From: an uncultured Candidatus Nitrosopumilus sp.
GTDB taxonomy: Archaea; Thermoproteota; Nitrososphaeria; Nitrososphaerales; Nitrosopumilaceae
Direction of reading: 5' to 3'
Length of the DNA stretch: 64,000 bases
NCBI GenBank assembly: GCA_951812655.1
Contig: OX638319.1
Coordinates: forward strand, 806,001 to 870,000
A model generated the notes under the pieces. The model saw nothing but the letters and a program-made list of their open reading frames with translations. It was not told where the DNA came from and searched no databases. How positions within the stretch are numbered: the stretch's first letter is position 1; every line of letters begins with the position of its first letter. Below, piece by piece: positions 44,290-53,117 of this stretch. Made by a program: the position numbers and the translations under genes.

Positions 44290-45705
44290 ATGGGACGAAC
44301 TCTTTTTGAAAAAATATGGGATTCCCATTTGGTTGTTGAAAAACAAAATAATCCTTCGCTAATCTATATTGACCGACATCTTGTTCATGAGGTTACTTCA
44401 CCTCAAGCTTTTGATGGATTGCGAATAAATAATAGAAAAGTCAGGCGACCTGATCTTACAATTGCCACCATGGATCACAATGTTCCTACGACCGATCACT
44501 CCTTGCCGATTTTAGATCAAACATCCTCTGTACAAATACAGACCCTGGAAAAAAATTGCAAAGATTTTGGGATTAAATTGTTTGACATTGCTAGTCCGAA
44601 TCAGGGTATTGTGCATGTGATTGGTCCCGAGTTGGGAATTACTCTGCCTGGAGCCACGATTGTTTGTGGCGATAGTCATACATCCACACACGGGGCGTTT
44701 GGCGCACTAGCGTTGGGGATTGGTACGAGTGATGTTGAACATGTCTTGGCATCTCAAACAATGTGGTTAGAAAAACCTGTGCCGTTTGAAATACGAGTTG
44801 AGGGTAAACGAAAAAATCCTCATGCCGTTACTGCCAAAGACATAGTTTTGTCTATCATCAAAAATATTGGAACTGGAGGGGGTACTGGAACTGTCATCGA
44901 GTACCGTGGTGAAGGCATATCTGATCTTTCTATGGAACAAAGAATGACAATTTGTAATATGTCCATTGAGGCGGGTGCTCGTGCAGGTTTGGTTGCACCT
45001 GATGAAAAAACATTTGATTATCTCAGAGGCAGAAAATACACTCCGAAAAACTTTGAATCTTTGGTTGACACTTGGAGAGATCGTCTGAAATCTGATAATG
45101 ATGCAAAATTTGAAAAACAGTTTGTTTTGAATATTGATGATATAGTTCCTCAGGTTAGCTGGGGTACAAATCCTGGAATGACTTGCGATGTCACAGAAAC
45201 GATTCCGTCTCCTGACGAATTTTCAAAAGGTGATTCCAATCAAAAGAAAGGTGCTGAGAAGGCTCTTGACTATATGGATCTGAAGCCTGGCACTTTCATG
45301 GAAGACATCAAAATTGATCGAGTGTTTATCGGTTCATGCACCAATGCCCGGCTTGAAGATCTTGTTGCAGCATCTAAAGTCATTAAAGGACAAAAGATAT
45401 CTTCTAACGTCAAAGCAATGGTTGTTCCAGGCTCTCAATTGGTAAAAAAACAAGCTGAAGAATTGGGGTTGGATAAAATTTTCATGGATGCTAATTTTGA
45501 GTGGCGAGAAGCAGGTTGCAGCATGTGTCTTGGCATGAATCCTGATATTTTGTCGCCTGGTGAACGTTGTGCCAGTACTTCAAATCGTAATTTTGAAGGC
45601 AGACAGGGAACTGGTGGTAGAACCCATTTGGTAAGTCCTGTGATGGCTGCTGCAGCAGCAATCTATGGACATTTTGTTGATGTTCGAAAAATGGATTTGA
45701 ATTAA
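44290..45705 (+). CDS. leuC2: 3-isopropylmalate dehydratase large subunit, bacterial type
   Basis: A 471-residue LeuC of the longer bacterial type. It begins [15 protein letters not shown], has DHNVPT near residue 60, [12 protein letters not shown] near 130, the cysteine ligands in [11 protein letters not shown] and [10 protein letters not shown], and the terminal [10 protein letters not shown]. With LeuD it isomerises 2- to 3-isopropylmalate in leucine synthesis. The branch-specific differences from the neighbouring archaeal-type gene argue for acquisition from bacteria instead of tandem duplication. Confidence 0.9.
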   Translation: MGRTLFEKIWDSHLVVEKQNNPSLIYIDRHLVHEVTSPQAFDGLRINNRKVRRPDLTIATMDHNVPTTDHSLPILDQTSSVQIQTLEKNCKDFGIKLFDIASPNQGIVHVIGPELGITLPGATIVCGDSHTSTHGAFGALALGIGTSDVEHVLASQTMWLEKPVPFEIRVEGKRKNPHAVTAKDIVLSIIKNIGTGGGTGTVIEYRGEGISDLSMEQRMTICNMSIEAGARAGLVAPDEKTFDYLRGRKYTPKNFESLVDTWRDRLKSDNDAKFEKQFVLNIDDIVPQVSWGTNPGMTCDVTETIPSPDEFSKGDSNQKKGAEKALDYMDLKPGTFMEDIKIDRVFIGSCTNARLEDLVAASKVIKGQKISSNVKAMVVPGSQLVKKQAEELGLDKIFMDANFEWREAGCSMCLGMNPDILSPGERCASTSNRNFEGRQGTGGRTHLVSPVMAAAAAIYGHFVDVRKMDLN

Positions 45706-45706
45706 A

Positions 45707-46291
45707 ATGGAGCCTTTTAGAAACGTAATCAGCATTGTTGTCCCTCTTGATAAGGTAAATGTGGATACAGATCAGTTGGTTCCAAAACAGTTTTTGAAAC
45801 TTGTTCAAAAATCTGGATTTGGAAAGTACCTGTTTTTTAATTGGAGGTATGATGAGAATGAGAATGAAAAGTCTGACTTTGTATTGAATGATCCGAAACT
45901 CAAAAACTCAAAAATCCTTGTGGCAGGAGATAATTTTGGTTGCGGATCTAGTCGTGAACATGCTGTCTGGGCTTTGCTTGATTATGGTTTTTCTGTTATA
46001 ATTGCTCCTTCATTCGCAGACATTTTCTTTAGTAATTGTTTCAAGAATGGCGTTTTGCCTATTTCTTTGAATGAAAAAGATGTGGAAAGATTACAACAAG
46101 AAACTGGTATTGTTGAAGTGGATCTGGAAAATCAATTGATTAGGATGCCCAAAGATGAAATTCTTTTTGAGATTGATTCTTACAAGAAAAAAATCCTCTT
46201 GGAAGGGTTGGATGACATTGACCAGACTTTTCAATACGAGGAACGCATTTCTGAGTTTGAGAAATTATCTACAGTCCCATCTGTTTTATGA
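45707..46291 (+). CDS. leuD2: 3-isopropylmalate dehydratase small subunit, bacterial type
   Basis: A 194-residue LeuD starting with the typical VVPLDKVNVDTDQLVPKQFL and containing [20 protein letters not shown] near residues 76-95. It is 31 residues longer than the archaeal-type copy, matching the bacterial branch. It is the last gene of the four-gene run and converges with the nucleotidyltransferase, overlapping by 23 nt at the 3' ends. Confidence 0.9.
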   Translation: MEPFRNVISIVVPLDKVNVDTDQLVPKQFLKLVQKSGFGKYLFFNWRYDENENEKSDFVLNDPKLKNSKILVAGDNFGCGSSREHAVWALLDYGFSVIIAPSFADIFFSNCFKNGVLPISLNEKDVERLQQETGIVEVDLENQLIRMPKDEILFEIDSYKKKILLEGLDDIDQTFQYEERISEFEKLSTVPSVL

Positions 46292-46988
46292 TTTTTTTAA
46301 CTGTTTTTTCATTTCTCTCTAGAATCATTGGCGATTCTGCATCTATCCATTCTTTTTGACCGATATCGAATGCACTTATTTTCTCTTCCTTTGAAAGAGG
46401 CTGCAAAATATCATATGACAAGTTTATCTCCTTTTGCTTTTGTTTGGATTTAATTCTCTTAATGATGTCTTTTCCAAGCATGTAAACTCCTAAGCACTCT
46501 GACATCTGAAGATTTATGATTGGCTTTTCTTTGAATTCTTTGATGATTCCATTTTCTACAGTTGCAAATCCTGTTTCCTCTTTTCTCCTGGTTCTGGTGG
46601 CAATACATGCAGAACTGTTTTTCTCCCTGAACAAATTCCTCATTTTGTCAATATCGATTGCACACAAATTGTCTACAAACCATAATACAAATTCCGACTC
46701 ATTTTTGAGCCTATTTGTGATGTGTAGCAAGTCTCCTCCTGTACCACTTTGTGAATCCTGAACAAAGACGATGTCTTGTTGACTTCCAAAATAGTTTTTT
46801 ATCTGACCTCCCAATCCTGTAAAGTCTGAAATTATTATCACTTCATTTACTGTGTCAAATGATTTTAGATATTTTACGATATAATCGATCAGTGGTTTCC
46901 CGTTGATTGGGGTCATTGCTTTGGGAAAATATTCTGTATATGGTCTTCCTCTGGTTCCCTTGCCTCCTGCAAGAATTACCGCCTTCAA
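46269..46988 (-). CDS. NDP-sugar nucleotidyltransferase
   Basis: A 239-residue enzyme of the GT-A-fold nucleotidyltransferase group. AGGKGTRGRPYTEYFPKAM (residues 7-25) is the nucleotide-binding signature, and FVDNL is the metal-binding region near residue 105. It activates a sugar phosphate to NDP-sugar. No C-terminal left-handed helix domain is present, so it is a short form. It follows S9 in the rpoD operon direction with a 3-nt gap, replacing the usual RpoN/RpoK genes. Confidence 0.83.
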   Translation of the reverse strand: MKAVILAGGKGTRGRPYTEYFPKAMTPINGKPLIDYIVKYLKSFDTVNEVIIISDFTGLGGQIKNYFGSQQDIVFVQDSQSGTGGDLLHITNRLKNESEFVLWFVDNLCAIDIDKMRNLFREKNSSACIATRTRRKEETGFATVENGIIKEFKEKPIINLQMSECLGVYMLGKDIIKRIKSKQKQKEINLSYDILQPLSKEEKISAFDIGQKEWIDAESPMILERNEKTVKKIIKQMGL

Positions 46989-46991
46989 CGT

Positions 46992-47441
46992 CTAACGATA
47001 TGATTTTTGCTTTCTTCTTCTTGCACCCGGACCGCCAAACTTCTTGGGTTCCTTTCTTCTGGCATCTCCACTTACTAGATATTTGTCAAAATCAGTAATT
47101 CTTTTTCTAAGATCATCTCTGGTGGATTTTGGAAATGGATGTTCTTTTGGTTCTTTTTTGGATTTTGTCCATCCTGTAAGTGCTCGGGAAATTCCTGTTG
47201 CGACTGCGCTAGCTTGTCCCATGAAGCCTCCTCCTCTAACTCTTACGGAAATATCTATCTTGTCTCTTAGTTCTCCTGTAATTTCCAGAGGCGCTAAAAT
47301 GACTTCTCGAGCAGTTTCTTGAGGAATCATTTCTACCGGAATATTGTTGATTCTAATTTTTCCTTTACCTTTGGTGATGTAAACATGCGCACTAGCTGTT
47401 TTTCTTGTTGCAAAATAGATTTCTGTTTTTGGAGTCGTCAT
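46992..47441 (-). CDS. rps9: 30S ribosomal protein S9
   Basis: A 149-residue S9. The [22 protein letters not shown] segment and the basic C-terminus ending in [11 protein letters not shown], which reaches the P-site tRNA, are intact. It overlaps L13 by 4 nt. Confidence 0.94.
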   Translation of the reverse strand: MTTPKTEIYFATRKTASAHVYITKGKGKIRINNIPVEMIPQETAREVILAPLEITGELRDKIDISVRVRGGGFMGQASAVATGISRALTGWTKSKKEPKEHPFPKSTRDDLRKRITDFDKYLVSGDARRKEPKKFGGPGARRRKQKSYR

Positions 47442-47935
47442 TCAGTCCACCCTATTACCCTGCATAACTCACCTAATTGTGTATAGTTTGATGCGGTTTT
47501 TCTGATTTTAGCTTTTTCAAATTGAATTTTTTCTATAGCTTTAATTTCTTTAGGAGATCCTATGTATGTTCTCAATCTTTGAAATGATTCTTTGCCTGAT
47601 GGCTTTCTATCAAATGGAAGCATTTGGCGAATCATTTTTGCCATTACTGTATCTGGTCTTCTATAGTGTTTTGGTCCGTGTTTGTAATTGATGATGCTGT
47701 TAATTTCTAAAAACTCTCTATATTCTTGAATGTGATTACTTCGTGTACCGCTCATCATGATTTTTTCGCAATTTACAACAGATACTCTATTTCCTTTAAT
47801 GAGTAATTTTGCTACATTAGATGCCAATCTTCCTGCAATATGATCCGTAGCATCTACAACAATTGGCCTATCTGTTCTAATCACTGTCTCTTGTTTGATA
47901 CTTGTCTTTGATTTGTTTATTCTTCCGTTAGCCAA
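47438..47935 (-). CDS. rpl13: 50S ribosomal protein L13
   Basis: About 165 residues, recognised from [20 protein letters not shown] and [24 protein letters not shown] start at TTG 47935, which overlaps the L18e stop and yields [10 protein letters not shown]; the ATG 12 codons upstream lies inside L18e. The N-terminal ~15 basic residues are an extension beyond the usual L13 start. Confidence 0.88.
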   Translation of the reverse strand: MANGRINKSKTSIKQETVIRTDRPIVVDATDHIAGRLASNVAKLLIKGNRVSVVNCEKIMMSGTRSNHIQEYREFLEINSIINYKHGPKHYRRPDTVMAKMIRQMLPFDRKPSGKESFQRLRTYIGSPKEIKAIEKIQFEKAKIRKTASNYTQLGELCRVIGWTE

Positions 47936-48275
47936 GTAATACCACTCCTTTTCCGGTTGGATTTTGTTCAATTAGATCTGTGTGGCTAACTAACTTGCCT
48001 CCATTTTTAATAATTTTATCAGCTGCAGAACTAGAAATTGAAAATGAAAACAATGTTATTTTATGAGGTATATTGCCTGTTCCGAGAACCTTTCCAGGAA
48101 ATACGACGGTATCATTTTCTTTTGTTAGTTGACCTATTCTATTCAAGTTAAGATCTCTTCTTGCGATTGATGGTTTGGACGCGTACTCTGCCAATTTGGC
48201 CCAAATTGGGGCATTATTTTTGACAGATGCTTTTTTTAGATCTTTGGCCATGCGTACAACCACTTGATTAGTCAT
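47928..48275 (-). CDS. rpl18e: 50S ribosomal protein L18e
   Basis: A 115-residue L18e, the archaeal/eukaryotic homologue of bacterial L15 fold. NRIGQLTKENDTVVFPGKVLGTGNI is diagnostic. Start ATG 48275 is chosen because longer readings enter rpoD and add unrelated residues. It lies 34 nt after rpoD in the same direction. Confidence 0.9.
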   Translation of the reverse strand: MTNQVVVRMAKDLKKASVKNNAPIWAKLAEYASKPSIARRDLNLNRIGQLTKENDTVVFPGKVLGTGNIPHKITLFSFSISSSAADKIIKNGGKLVSHTDLIEQNPTGKGVVLLG

Positions 48276-48309
48276 GTGAATAATACGCTTTGAAACCCAA
48301 ATATAATGT

Positions 48310-48975
48310 CTATGCTTCCACTTGATCAATCATTTCTTTGAATTGACTAATTCTGTGTCCTACTTCGTCTACTCCAGAAATGATTATCTGTTCAGGATTG
48401 AGTGCTCCTGTTGATTCTACTGTTAGTACTTTGACATCGTCCTTGTCAGTGTCTGTAAGTGTTGAAATATTTGCGGAATTCCATTTTGAATGCTCTGTTC
48501 CGCGTCCAAGTCTTGCATAGCATTCGATCTTAATTCTTTGACCTGGTGCAAGCTGTACAATGGGAATATGTTCTGATGTCGGCTTAATCGAATCGTCTTC
48601 GGAGGATAACTCGCTGGAAACTACGGTTCTTGTTACGTCTGAATCACCAGAGTCTAAAACTAACATAATTTTACAATTTGAACAACCCGTTTCACTCTGA
48701 CATTCACATTTTGATGGCTCATTAAATCTGGACAAGTCAGTTGTTAAGGGAATCAACCCTAATCTGTGCGCTAAACCTTCGTCTTGTAATACTGATGAAT
48801 TCTCAATTATGTCCACCGTATCAATTGCAAAGACTGGGACTCCGTTAAGACAAACTCGTCTTAATGCGTTAGCATATTGCAATGGTATACCCTTGAGCTT
48901 TACAGCTATTTTTTGATTATCTTTGCTAATTACCTCTAAGGATGACAAATCTTGAACAAAATCTTCAAAGTCCAC
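48310..48975 (-). CDS. rpoD: DNA-directed RNA polymerase subunit D
   Basis: A 221-residue Rpb3/RpoA-like assembly subunit. The dimerisation domain contains QYANALRRVCLNGVPVFAID. A C-x-C-x5-C-x2-C group at residues 90, 92, 98 and 101 matches the zinc loop of eukaryotic Rpb3, while the extra ferredoxin-like Fe-S domain of many archaeal RpoD proteins is absent, explaining the short length. S13, S4 and S11, which usually precede it, are not here; its start faces the SBDS gene. Confidence 0.91.
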   Translation of the reverse strand: MDFEDFVQDLSSLEVISKDNQKIAVKLKGIPLQYANALRRVCLNGVPVFAIDTVDIIENSSVLQDEGLAHRLGLIPLTTDLSRFNEPSKCECQSETGCSNCKIMLVLDSGDSDVTRTVVSSELSSEDDSIKPTSEHIPIVQLAPGQRIKIECYARLGRGTEHSKWNSANISTLTDTDKDDVKVLTVESTGALNPEQIIISGVDEVGHRISQFKEMIDQVEA

Positions 48976-49035
48976 ATAAAAATCTAGCTGGTTTTATGTA
49001 TAGATAAATAGCAATCATTCGTATCTGTTTCAGTA

Positions 49036-49722
49036 ATGGCAGATGTAACGTTAGTAAAATATTCCTTTGAAGGAGAAAAATTCGAAATCATGGTAAAACC
49101 TGATCCTGCACTAGATTACAAGCTTGGAAAGAAAAAGGATATTTCTGCAGTTTTGATCTCTGATGAGATCTACACTGATTCGGGAAAAGGTACTAGGCCT
49201 TCTGCTGAGAAACTGAAAAATGCATTCGATACTGAGGATCAAACCGTAATTGCCGAAATAATAATGCAAAAAGGAGATCTCAATCTGACAACTGATCAAA
49301 GACGGAAAATGATCGAAGAAAAAAGGAAACAAATCGTTCATTTTATTGCTAAGACGTATGTGGATCCTAAGACTCACCTTCCACATCCTCCGTTGAGAAT
49401 AGAGCAGGCCATGAAGGATGGTAGAGTATCAATCGATCCACAAAAAAATATCGATGAACAGGTGAAGGACATTGTAGATAAGCTTCGTGCTATCATAGCT
49501 CTGAAATCTGAGAATCTCCAATTGGAAATTGTCATTCCTGCCCAATTTGCATCTCAGTCTTATTCTGTTTTGAAATCTGTCGGCTCTCTAAAAAAAGAAG
49601 AATGGCAGAATAATGGTTCATTAAAAGCAATACTTGAAATACCCGCTGCAGCAAGACCCACTGTGATAGACAGATTAGGTTCTATAACCAAGGGTTCTGC
49701 TACAGTTGAGGTAGTTCAATAA
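49036..49722 (+). CDS. sbds: Ribosome maturation factor SBDS/Sdo1
   Basis: A 228-residue SBDS protein. The N-terminal FYSH domain and the middle helical part with RPSAEKLKNAF and HPPLRIEQAMKDGRVSIDP are clear, followed by a ferredoxin-like C-terminal domain. In eukaryotes it releases eIF6 from 60S subunits. The gene heads the exosome operon, an arrangement found widely in archaea. A TATA-like AGATAAATAG lies about 26 nt upstream, within 60 nt of the rpoD start. Confidence 0.93.
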   Translation: MADVTLVKYSFEGEKFEIMVKPDPALDYKLGKKKDISAVLISDEIYTDSGKGTRPSAEKLKNAFDTEDQTVIAEIIMQKGDLNLTTDQRRKMIEEKRKQIVHFIAKTYVDPKTHLPHPPLRIEQAMKDGRVSIDPQKNIDEQVKDIVDKLRAIIALKSENLQLEIVIPAQFASQSYSVLKSVGSLKKEEWQNNGSLKAILEIPAAARPTVIDRLGSITKGSATVEVVQ

Positions 49723-50402
49723 TGGATAATAAAAGAAAATATGTCATTCCTGGCGATTTAGTGACTACTGGACCTTTTAGACCCGAACAGAATGTGATCC
49801 TTGAAGGCGATAAGATAATTTCAACAACCATTGGGATTTCTGAAATTTATGATGATTCTGTTAAAGTAATAACTTTGACTGGGAAGTATATTCCCAAAAT
49901 CGATGATCTTGTCATAGGAAAAGTTAATTCGCATACGTCATTGTCGTGGGAATTGGATATCAATTCATGTTATGTGGGATTCTTACCTGCCCAAGATGTC
50001 TTTGGACGTGATTTCTCGGCACATGCTGATGAGTTGTCATCCAAATTAAAAACAGGAGATCTCGTTGCTGCTAGAATTGCAAATTTTGATAGAACCAGAG
50101 ATCCTCTGGTAACGATTTCTGATAGGGATTTGGGCAAGATTGATTCTGGTGACTTGGTCAAAATTTCTCCAAGTAAAGTTCCTCGTTTAATTGGGAAAAG
50201 AGGAAGCATGATCCAGATGATTGAAATGGCCACCAATGCTGCAGTCACCATAGGACAAAACGGTTGGGTTGTGGTTTCCTGTGAGACTTCCGAGGGATTA
50301 TTAAAGGCTAAAAAAGCCATAGAAATGGTTAATGAAAAAGCACATGTTGTTAATTTAACTGATCAAATTAAAGAAATGTTAGACAAAAAGGATGAATCAT
50401 AA
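49722..50402 (+). CDS. rrp4: Exosome RNA-binding subunit Rrp4
   Basis: A 226-residue cap subunit with an N-terminal domain, an S1 domain (about 65-140) and a KH domain with the GxxG loop IGKRGSMIQM near residue 160. It guides RNA into the Rrp41/Rrp42 ring. It overlaps both SBDS and rrp41 by one nt. Confidence 0.92.
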   Translation: MDNKRKYVIPGDLVTTGPFRPEQNVILEGDKIISTTIGISEIYDDSVKVITLTGKYIPKIDDLVIGKVNSHTSLSWELDINSCYVGFLPAQDVFGRDFSAHADELSSKLKTGDLVAARIANFDRTRDPLVTISDRDLGKIDSGDLVKISPSKVPRLIGKRGSMIQMIEMATNAAVTIGQNGWVVVSCETSEGLLKAKKAIEMVNEKAHVVNLTDQIKEMLDKKDES

Positions 50403-51136
50403 TGGGCGGAAGAGACGCAACAATGGTCCTATTGGACGAGAATGGTATTCGTTGTGATGGCCGTAAGGTCGACGAACCACGAAGAATAATGATAAAAGCA
50501 GGTGGTCTGAAAAATGCTGATGGTTCTGCTTACATAGAATTTGGTGATAACAAAATATTGGTTGGAGTTTTTGGTCCTAGAGACGTTCATCCAAAACACA
50601 TGTCCAATACTGATACAGGAATTTTACGAGTAAGATATCACATGGAACCTTTTTCTGTTGGTGAGCGAAAAAACCCTGCTCCTTCTAGAAGAGAGGTTGA
50701 AATTTCTAAAGTAATCAAAGAAGCATTAGAGCCTGCAGTTATGTTGGAAAAATTCCCAAGAACAGCTGTTGATGTTTTCATAGAAGTATTGCAAGCTGAT
50801 GGTGGAACAAGATGCGCTGCTCTTTCAGCAGCTTCTGTTGCATTAGCTGATGCCGGAATTCCTATGAGAGATATGGTTGCAGCTTGTGCTTCAGGTAAGG
50901 TGGCTGATACAATTGTTCTTGATGTTAATAATGAGGAAGATCAGGCAGGGCAAGCAGATATGCCGATAGGATATATGCCAAGTTTAGAAAAAATCACACT
51001 ATTACAATTAGATGGCGTGTTAACTCCTGAAGAATATAAGAAATGTGTGGATGTTGGGGTTCATGGTTGTAAAATTGTGTATGATATTCAAAAGAAGGCA
51101 CTTAAAGACAAGTATTTTGGAAAAGGGGATGATTAG
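50402..51136 (+). CDS. rrp41: Exosome catalytic subunit Rrp41
   Basis: A 244-residue RNase PH-fold subunit. RCDGRKVDEPRRI, SRREVEISKVIKEALEPA and the phosphate/catalytic segment GGTRCAALSAASVALADAG identify the active 3'-5' phosphorolytic subunit. It trims and degrades RNA in alternating rings with Rrp42, and can add tails when phosphate is low. Confidence 0.94.
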   Translation: MGGRDATMVLLDENGIRCDGRKVDEPRRIMIKAGGLKNADGSAYIEFGDNKILVGVFGPRDVHPKHMSNTDTGILRVRYHMEPFSVGERKNPAPSRREVEISKVIKEALEPAVMLEKFPRTAVDVFIEVLQADGGTRCAALSAASVALADAGIPMRDMVAACASGKVADTIVLDVNNEEDQAGQADMPIGYMPSLEKITLLQLDGVLTPEEYKKCVDVGVHGCKIVYDIQKKALKDKYFGKGDD

Positions 51137-51138
51137 AA

Positions 51139-51957
51139 TTGGCTACGATTTCTGTTATTGATGAATTGAAAAGAACTCAAATCCTAGAACTCTTAGAACA
51201 AGGTAAGCGAGTTGATGGCCGCGCTCTTGATGAACCACGCGAAATTTCTATTGAGACTAACGCAATTCCAAAAGCAAACGGTTCGGCAAGAGTTTTTCTT
51301 GGTGATACTGAGGTTGTTTGCGGGGTAAAAATACAGCCTGATAGGCCTTTTCCTGATACTGGAGACAAAGGTCTTTTCATTTGTACTGCTGAGCTTTTAC
51401 CTCTTTCACACCCAACTGTTGAAACTGGACCTCCTCAACCTCATGTAGTTGAGTTGGCCCGAGTTGTTGATAGGGGAATTAGAGAAAGTCACATGGTGGA
51501 TGTTTCTCAATTGGTTATTGAGAAAGACAAGTCAGTCATTGGCGTATTTGCTGATAATGTGGTTGTTGATTATGATGGAAATCTGTTTGATGCATGCTCC
51601 TATGCTTCTACGGCAGCGTTACTTACATCAAAAACTCCAAAATGGAATTGGGTTGATGACAAACCTACTCTTGTAGAAGGTGGTGAATCTGCGTTACCTG
51701 TTAGTACTATTCCCGTATCTGTAACCATGGCCAAAATTGGAAATCACATAGTAGTAGATCCAAATGGCGATGAGTGGGCCAGCATGGATTCACGTATTAC
51801 GATCACTACTGATTCAGATGGTAATATCTGCGCTTTACAAAAAGGAGGCAGTGATGGATTTACTCAGGATGAAATTAATCAGTGTGGTGAGATTTCTGTT
51901 AAGGTCGGTGCAAAAATCAGAGAAAAATTAAAAGAAGTACAAAAGGATAGTCAATAA
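51139..51957 (+). CDS. rrp42: Exosome subunit Rrp42
   Basis: A 272-residue RNase PH-fold partner of Rrp41 with TTG start. RVDGRALDEPREISIETN and the later GNLFDACSYASTAALLTSKTP segment mark the non-catalytic paralogue, which contributes arginines to the RNA path. It is spaced by 2 nt from rrp41 and 1 nt from L37Ae. Confidence 0.93.
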   Translation: MATISVIDELKRTQILELLEQGKRVDGRALDEPREISIETNAIPKANGSARVFLGDTEVVCGVKIQPDRPFPDTGDKGLFICTAELLPLSHPTVETGPPQPHVVELARVVDRGIRESHMVDVSQLVIEKDKSVIGVFADNVVVDYDGNLFDACSYASTAALLTSKTPKWNWVDDKPTLVEGGESALPVSTIPVSVTMAKIGNHIVVDPNGDEWASMDSRITITTDSDGNICALQKGGSDGFTQDEINQCGEISVKVGAKIREKLKEVQKDSQ

Positions 51958-51958
51958 A

Positions 51959-52171
51959 ATGGCAAAGGCAAAAAAATCTCTAAAGGGCTTGGGTGCTAGA
52001 TACGGAATCAAACTTAGAAAACAGTATACGAAAGTTCATCTCCAACTTAAGGAAAAACGAACATGTCCTGAATGCGGTTCGCAAACGTTTGGTAGAGATG
52101 CGGTTGGAATTTGGTCCTGTAAAAAATGCAGCTATAAAGTAGCTGGAACTGCATATGACATTAAACTTTAG
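51959..52171 (+). CDS. rpl37ae: 50S ribosomal protein L37Ae
   Basis: A 70-residue zinc-ribbon ribosomal protein. CPECG and CKKC (near residues 36-57) hold the zinc, following the GARYGIKLRKQ N-terminus. It overlaps pcc1 by 17 nt. Confidence 0.93.
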   Translation: MAKAKKSLKGLGARYGIKLRKQYTKVHLQLKEKRTCPECGSQTFGRDAVGIWSCKKCSYKVAGTAYDIKL

Positions 52172-52391
52172 TGCAAAAATCACTATTGATGCAAAAGACA
52201 AGTCAAAGGCGATTCATGATTCAGTCAACACCGATAATGAGTTCTATCCTGAAAATCCGGTTAAAACACTAATAGAATTTGATGAAAAGATAGTCATATC
52301 TGTTGAATCTGAGCATTTAGCTCATCTTAGGGCAAATTTGAATTCTACTCTAAGATTGATTCAGGCCAGCTATGATTCAATAAATCAATAA
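52155..52391 (+). CDS. pcc1: KEOPS complex subunit Pcc1
   Basis: A 78-residue Pcc1: small alpha/beta protein with NSTLRLIQASYDSI at the C-terminal helix. It dimerises the KEOPS complex that installs t6A37 in ANN-decoding tRNAs. The gene neighbourhood (L37Ae upstream, prefoldin beta downstream) matches other archaea. The other KEOPS genes are outside the window. Confidence 0.87.
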   Translation: MTLNFSAKITIDAKDKSKAIHDSVNTDNEFYPENPVKTLIEFDEKIVISVESEHLAHLRANLNSTLRLIQASYDSINQ

Positions 52392-52428
52392 GGTTTTGAG
52401 AATCTTCTTGCTGAATATATTTTTAGGC

Positions 52429-52451
52429 ATGAATTGAAAAAGACAATTCAT
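52429..52451 (+). repeat. 8-bp hairpin between pcc1 and the zinc-ribbon gene
   Basis: ATGAATTG-AAAAAGA-CAATTCAT is a perfect inverted repeat. A TATA-like TGAATATATTT lies just upstream (52411-52421), placing the hairpin at the expected transcript start or in the leader of the small gene at 52477. Confidence 0.6.
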
Positions 52452-52476
52452 ATTGAAATGATGTCGATCAAAAACA

Positions 52477-52596
52477 TTGTCTAGATGGAATTGTAAGAAG
52501 TGTGATATGCCTGTCACAACCATGGATCCTAGCAGTACCATGACATGTCCAAATTGTGGAAAGGGCATGGTAATGCTTGAAGATTTGGTAGACTGA
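52477..52596 (+). CDS. rpoP: 39-residue zinc ribbon, candidate RNA polymerase subunit P
   Basis: TTG start, sequence beginning MSRWNCKKC and carrying CxxC (6, 9) and CPNC (24, 27) with 14 residues between the pairs. Archaeal RpoP (Rpb12-like) is a zinc ribbon of similar size, and in other archaea it is encoded close to L37Ae, Pcc1 and prefoldin beta, exactly this neighbourhood. The C-terminus is acidic and lacks the basic end usual for RpoP, so the symbol is tentative; an unrelated zinc ribbon remains possible. Confidence 0.55.
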   Translation: MSRWNCKKCDMPVTTMDPSSTMTCPNCGKGMVMLEDLVD

Positions 52597-52669
52597 AAAA
52601 TTTACTCGTAATCCAATTCAAAATTTACATATCGGTAAAGATATAATGAAACAATTTTTTTAACATGAC

Positions 52670-53062
52670 ATGTCATCTCCTCAAATGCCTCCGTGGCTTC
52701 AGGAACAACTAATGAAAATGCAGCAATCTCAACAAAACCTTCAATCGTTAATGACTCAAAAACAACATCTTGAGATTGAAAAGGCTGAGACTCAAAAGGC
52801 TCTAGAGGAATTGAAAAAAATAACTGATGATGAAACTGTCTTCAAACAGGCTGGAACAATTCTGATAAAATCTAAAAAACAAGAACTTGTTGACGAATTG
52901 GATGAGAGAATTGAGATGGCCAAAACACGCTCAACTGTTCTTGAAAAACAGGAAACACGTCTAAAAGAGACTCTCAAGGAACAAGAAGCAAAAATTACCG
53001 AGATGATGAAAGGTGGTACTGCCGGAACTCCTCCTCCTGCAGAAGACAATCCTAGAAAATAA
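52670..53062 (+). CDS. pfdB: Prefoldin beta subunit
   Basis: A 130-residue prefoldin beta: two coiled-coil helices (residues 10-50 and 75-115) joined by one beta hairpin with VFKQAGTILIKSKKQELVDEL. Four beta subunits pair with two alpha subunits (gene at 22244). The last 12 residues are a proline/threonine-rich flexible tail. Confidence 0.9.
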   Translation: MSSPQMPPWLQEQLMKMQQSQQNLQSLMTQKQHLEIEKAETQKALEELKKITDDETVFKQAGTILIKSKKQELVDELDERIEMAKTRSTVLEKQETRLKETLKEQEAKITEMMKGGTAGTPPPAEDNPRK

Positions 53063-53117
53063 TCTTTTAAATCATTTTCATATGAGATATTAACAATTCA
53101 CTACAAGCACTTGATAC

